In this document: piece after piece, positions 15,428-16,597 of the stretch
How the letters are laid out: every line of letters starts with the position of its first letter
How positions within the stretch are numbered: position 1 is the stretch's first letter
Source of the DNA: Actinomycetota bacterium
GTDB lineage: Bacteria > Actinomycetota > Acidimicrobiia > Acidimicrobiales > Ilumatobacteraceae
Reading direction: 5' to 3'
DNA length: 16,597 nt
Assembly (NCBI GenBank): GCA_026393655.1
Contig: JAPKZT010000314.1
Span: 1-16,597, forward strand
Notes under the pieces: model-generated
The model's input: only the letters and a program-made list of their open reading frames with translations
What the model was told of the DNA's origin: nothing
Database searches by the model: none
Program-made: the position numbers and the translations under genes

Positions 15428-15982
15428 ATGACGACTCGAATAGTAATCGCCGAAGACGAGGCAATAATCCGTCTTGATCAAGGATATGAAGTTGTTGGAG
15501 ATTGCGGTCGCGGTGACGAAGCAGTCGCACTGGTCAAAGAAATGATTCCGGACGTCGTGATCTTGGATATAAAAATGCCTGTTATGACAGGGCTTGAAGC
15601 CGCGAAGCTAATCACGGAAACGAAAATCTGTCCAGTTGTGATGCTCACAGCCTTCAGCCAACGAGAGATCATTGAGCAGGCTCGCGATGCGGGCGCTCTC
15701 GCGTATCTTGTCAAGCCGTTTCAAAAGTCAGATCTCGTTCCGGCGATTGAGTTGGCGATTGCGCGTTTCGCCGAGATGCAGGCTCTATCAGGCGAGGTGG
15801 CTGCACTTGGTGCGCAACTTGAGATAAGAAAACTTGTTGACCGTGCTAAAGGTATTTTGCTAGATAAATATGCGATGAATGAAAGTGATGCGTTTACATA
15901 CATTCAGAAATTGGCTATGACGGAACGAGTCAAAATGGGCGAGATTTCACAGCGAATCATCAGTGGAGAGATACATCCATAA
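15428..15982 (+). CDS. pdtaR: ANTAR-domain response regulator (PdtaR-like) with shortened receiver helix 1
   Basis: It is a response regulator that probably binds RNA hairpins through its ANTAR domain to relieve transcription termination after phosphorylation by a kinase such as PdtaS. The receiver keeps acidic Glu9/Asp10 in AEDEA, the phospho-acceptor Asp47 in VILDIKMP, Thr74 in LTAFSQRE and Lys96 in LVKPF. The ANTAR domain (about 123-181) is intact with RKLVDRAKGILL and AFTYIQKLAM. Between RLD and GYEVVG there is a single Gln, where homologues such as Rv1626 have eight residues (LAEMLREE); most of helix 1 is missing, in frame. Its place upstream of polA is conserved in Actinobacteria. The deletion could be real or a sequence artefact. 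Confidence 0.9.
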   Translation: MTTRIVIAEDEAIIRLDQGYEVVGDCGRGDEAVALVKEMIPDVVILDIKMPVMTGLEAAKLITETKICPVVMLTAFSQREIIEQARDAGALAYLVKPFQKSDLVPAIELAIARFAEMQALSGEVAALGAQLEIRKLVDRAKGILLDKYAMNESDAFTYIQKLAMTERVKMGEISQRIISGEIHP

Positions 15983-16042
15983 ATTTTCGAATTCGCGTGA
16001 CATCGATCTAAACCAACCTTGAATCACGACTAGTTTCTAGAT

Positions 16043-16597
16043 ATGAAATTAATGGCTCTCGACGGCAACTCGTTGGCGTATCGTGCGTTTTTCGCATTGC
16101 CTACGGACATGGTTACGGCAAGTGGTCAAGTAACCAATTCTGTATACGGATTTACGTCGATGTTGTTGACACTGTTACGCGATCACAAACCAGATGGAAT
16201 AATTGTCGTTTTTGATCGAAAAGAAAAAACATTTAGGCACGAGGCTGCTCCCGAATACAAGGCGCAACGCGAAGCACAGCCGGATATTTTGTATCAACAG
16301 CTCGATTTGATACGCGAATTATTGAACGCTATGGGCATAGTTGCAATTGACGCAGCTGGCTTTGAAGGCGATGACTTGATAGCGACGATTGCCGAAAAAG
16401 CCGAGCAGTCGGGAGATGATTTAATAATCGTCACTGGTGACCGCGATAATTATCAATTAGTTAGCGACCCGCATATCAGAGTTTTATACAACAAGCGCGG
16501 CGTCAGTGATTATGCGCTCTATGACGAAGCGGGCATTTTTGAACGAACAGGCGTTACGCCGAAACAGTATGCCGATTATGCAGCGCTACGTGGAGAC
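16043..16597 (+). CDS. polA: DNA polymerase I, 5' portion (5'-3' exonuclease domain; runs off the window)
   Basis: The first 185 residues of Pol I, all within the 5'-3' exonuclease (FEN-like) domain that removes RNA primers and flaps. The start MKLMALDGNSLAYRAFFAL carries the first metal-binding Asp7. VVFDRKEKTFRHE, FEGDDLIAT and TGDRDNYQLV supply further acidic metal ligands, and the window ends within YAALRGD. The frame is open to the last base. ATG at 16043 is taken as start; the ATG nine bases later would also leave a complete domain. There is no clear Shine-Dalgarno in the 60-base spacer after the ANTAR gene, which may contain the polA promoter. Confidence 0.96.
   Translation, partial: MKLMALDGNSLAYRAFFALPTDMVTASGQVTNSVYGFTSMLLTLLRDHKPDGIIVVFDRKEKTFRHEAAPEYKAQREAQPDILYQQLDLIRELLNAMGIVAIDAAGFEGDDLIATIAEKAEQSGDDLIIVTGDRDNYQLVSDPHIRVLYNKRGVSDYALYDEAGIFERTGVTPKQYADYAALRGD

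Noticed and set aside
15428..15500. Frameshift as the cause of the short receiver in the ANTAR regulator
   Set aside because: The reading frame is continuous and motifs match on both sides in the same frame, so this is an in-frame absence, not a frameshift.
1..16597. CRISPR arrays, insertion sequences, prophage or integration sites, including at the tRNA-Leu 3' end
   Set aside because: I saw no spaced repeats, transposase or integrase motifs, and no duplicated tRNA end downstream; the genes around the tRNA are housekeeping.

Overview
The window looks like chromosomal DNA of an actinomycete with modest GC content, most plausibly class Acidimicrobiia or a related aquatic lineage. This is inferred from gene order and protein character: a uppS/recO/glyS neighbourhood, an ANTAR response regulator just upstream of polA, an MtrA-like regulator, and frequent GTG/TTG starts with few strong ribosome binding sites. 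It is dense housekeeping DNA. I see no mobile element, CRISPR array or rRNA, and no gene-free stretch longer than about 110 bases.

Layout. (1) 1-637, plus strand: the 3' part of an OmpR-family response regulator. It meets tail-to-tail (22-base overlap) a leftward pair, a cis-prenyltransferase (uppS, 2534-3202) and a DinG/XPD-type Fe-S helicase (616-2523). (2) 3277-10587, plus strand: a degenerate UppS-like protein coupled to recO, then glyS, a small ABM-fold protein, trpC, trpF, trpB, trpA, a Bcp-type peroxiredoxin and fabZ. (3) 10592-14884, minus strand: the type II fatty acid synthase operon fabD-fabH-fabG-acpP-fabF, transcribed towards fabZ. (4) 14995-16597, plus strand: tRNA-Leu(CAA), a small coiled-coil protein, an ANTAR response regulator and the 5' end of polA.

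Functionally the window joins lipid-carrier synthesis for the cell wall, recombination and repair (RecO, DinG, PolA), glycine-tRNA charging, the last four steps of tryptophan synthesis, and the fatty-acid elongation cycle.

The most interesting signal is the pair of divergent UppS-family genes. The leftward one keeps the catalytic Asp motif and substrate arginines. It has lost the C-terminal RxG tail and carries Lys where E. coli UppS has Glu213. The rightward one has lost the catalytic motifs but keeps exactly that Glu and the RRFGG tail. This complementary loss matches the heteromeric cis-prenyltransferases of eukaryotes (DHDDS/NgBR, Rer2/Nus1) and archaea, whereas bacterial UppS is normally homodimeric. 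Two further oddities are a FabD with a C-terminal biotinyl/lipoyl-like domain that lacks the modifiable lysine, and an ANTAR regulator missing about seven residues of receiver helix 1.
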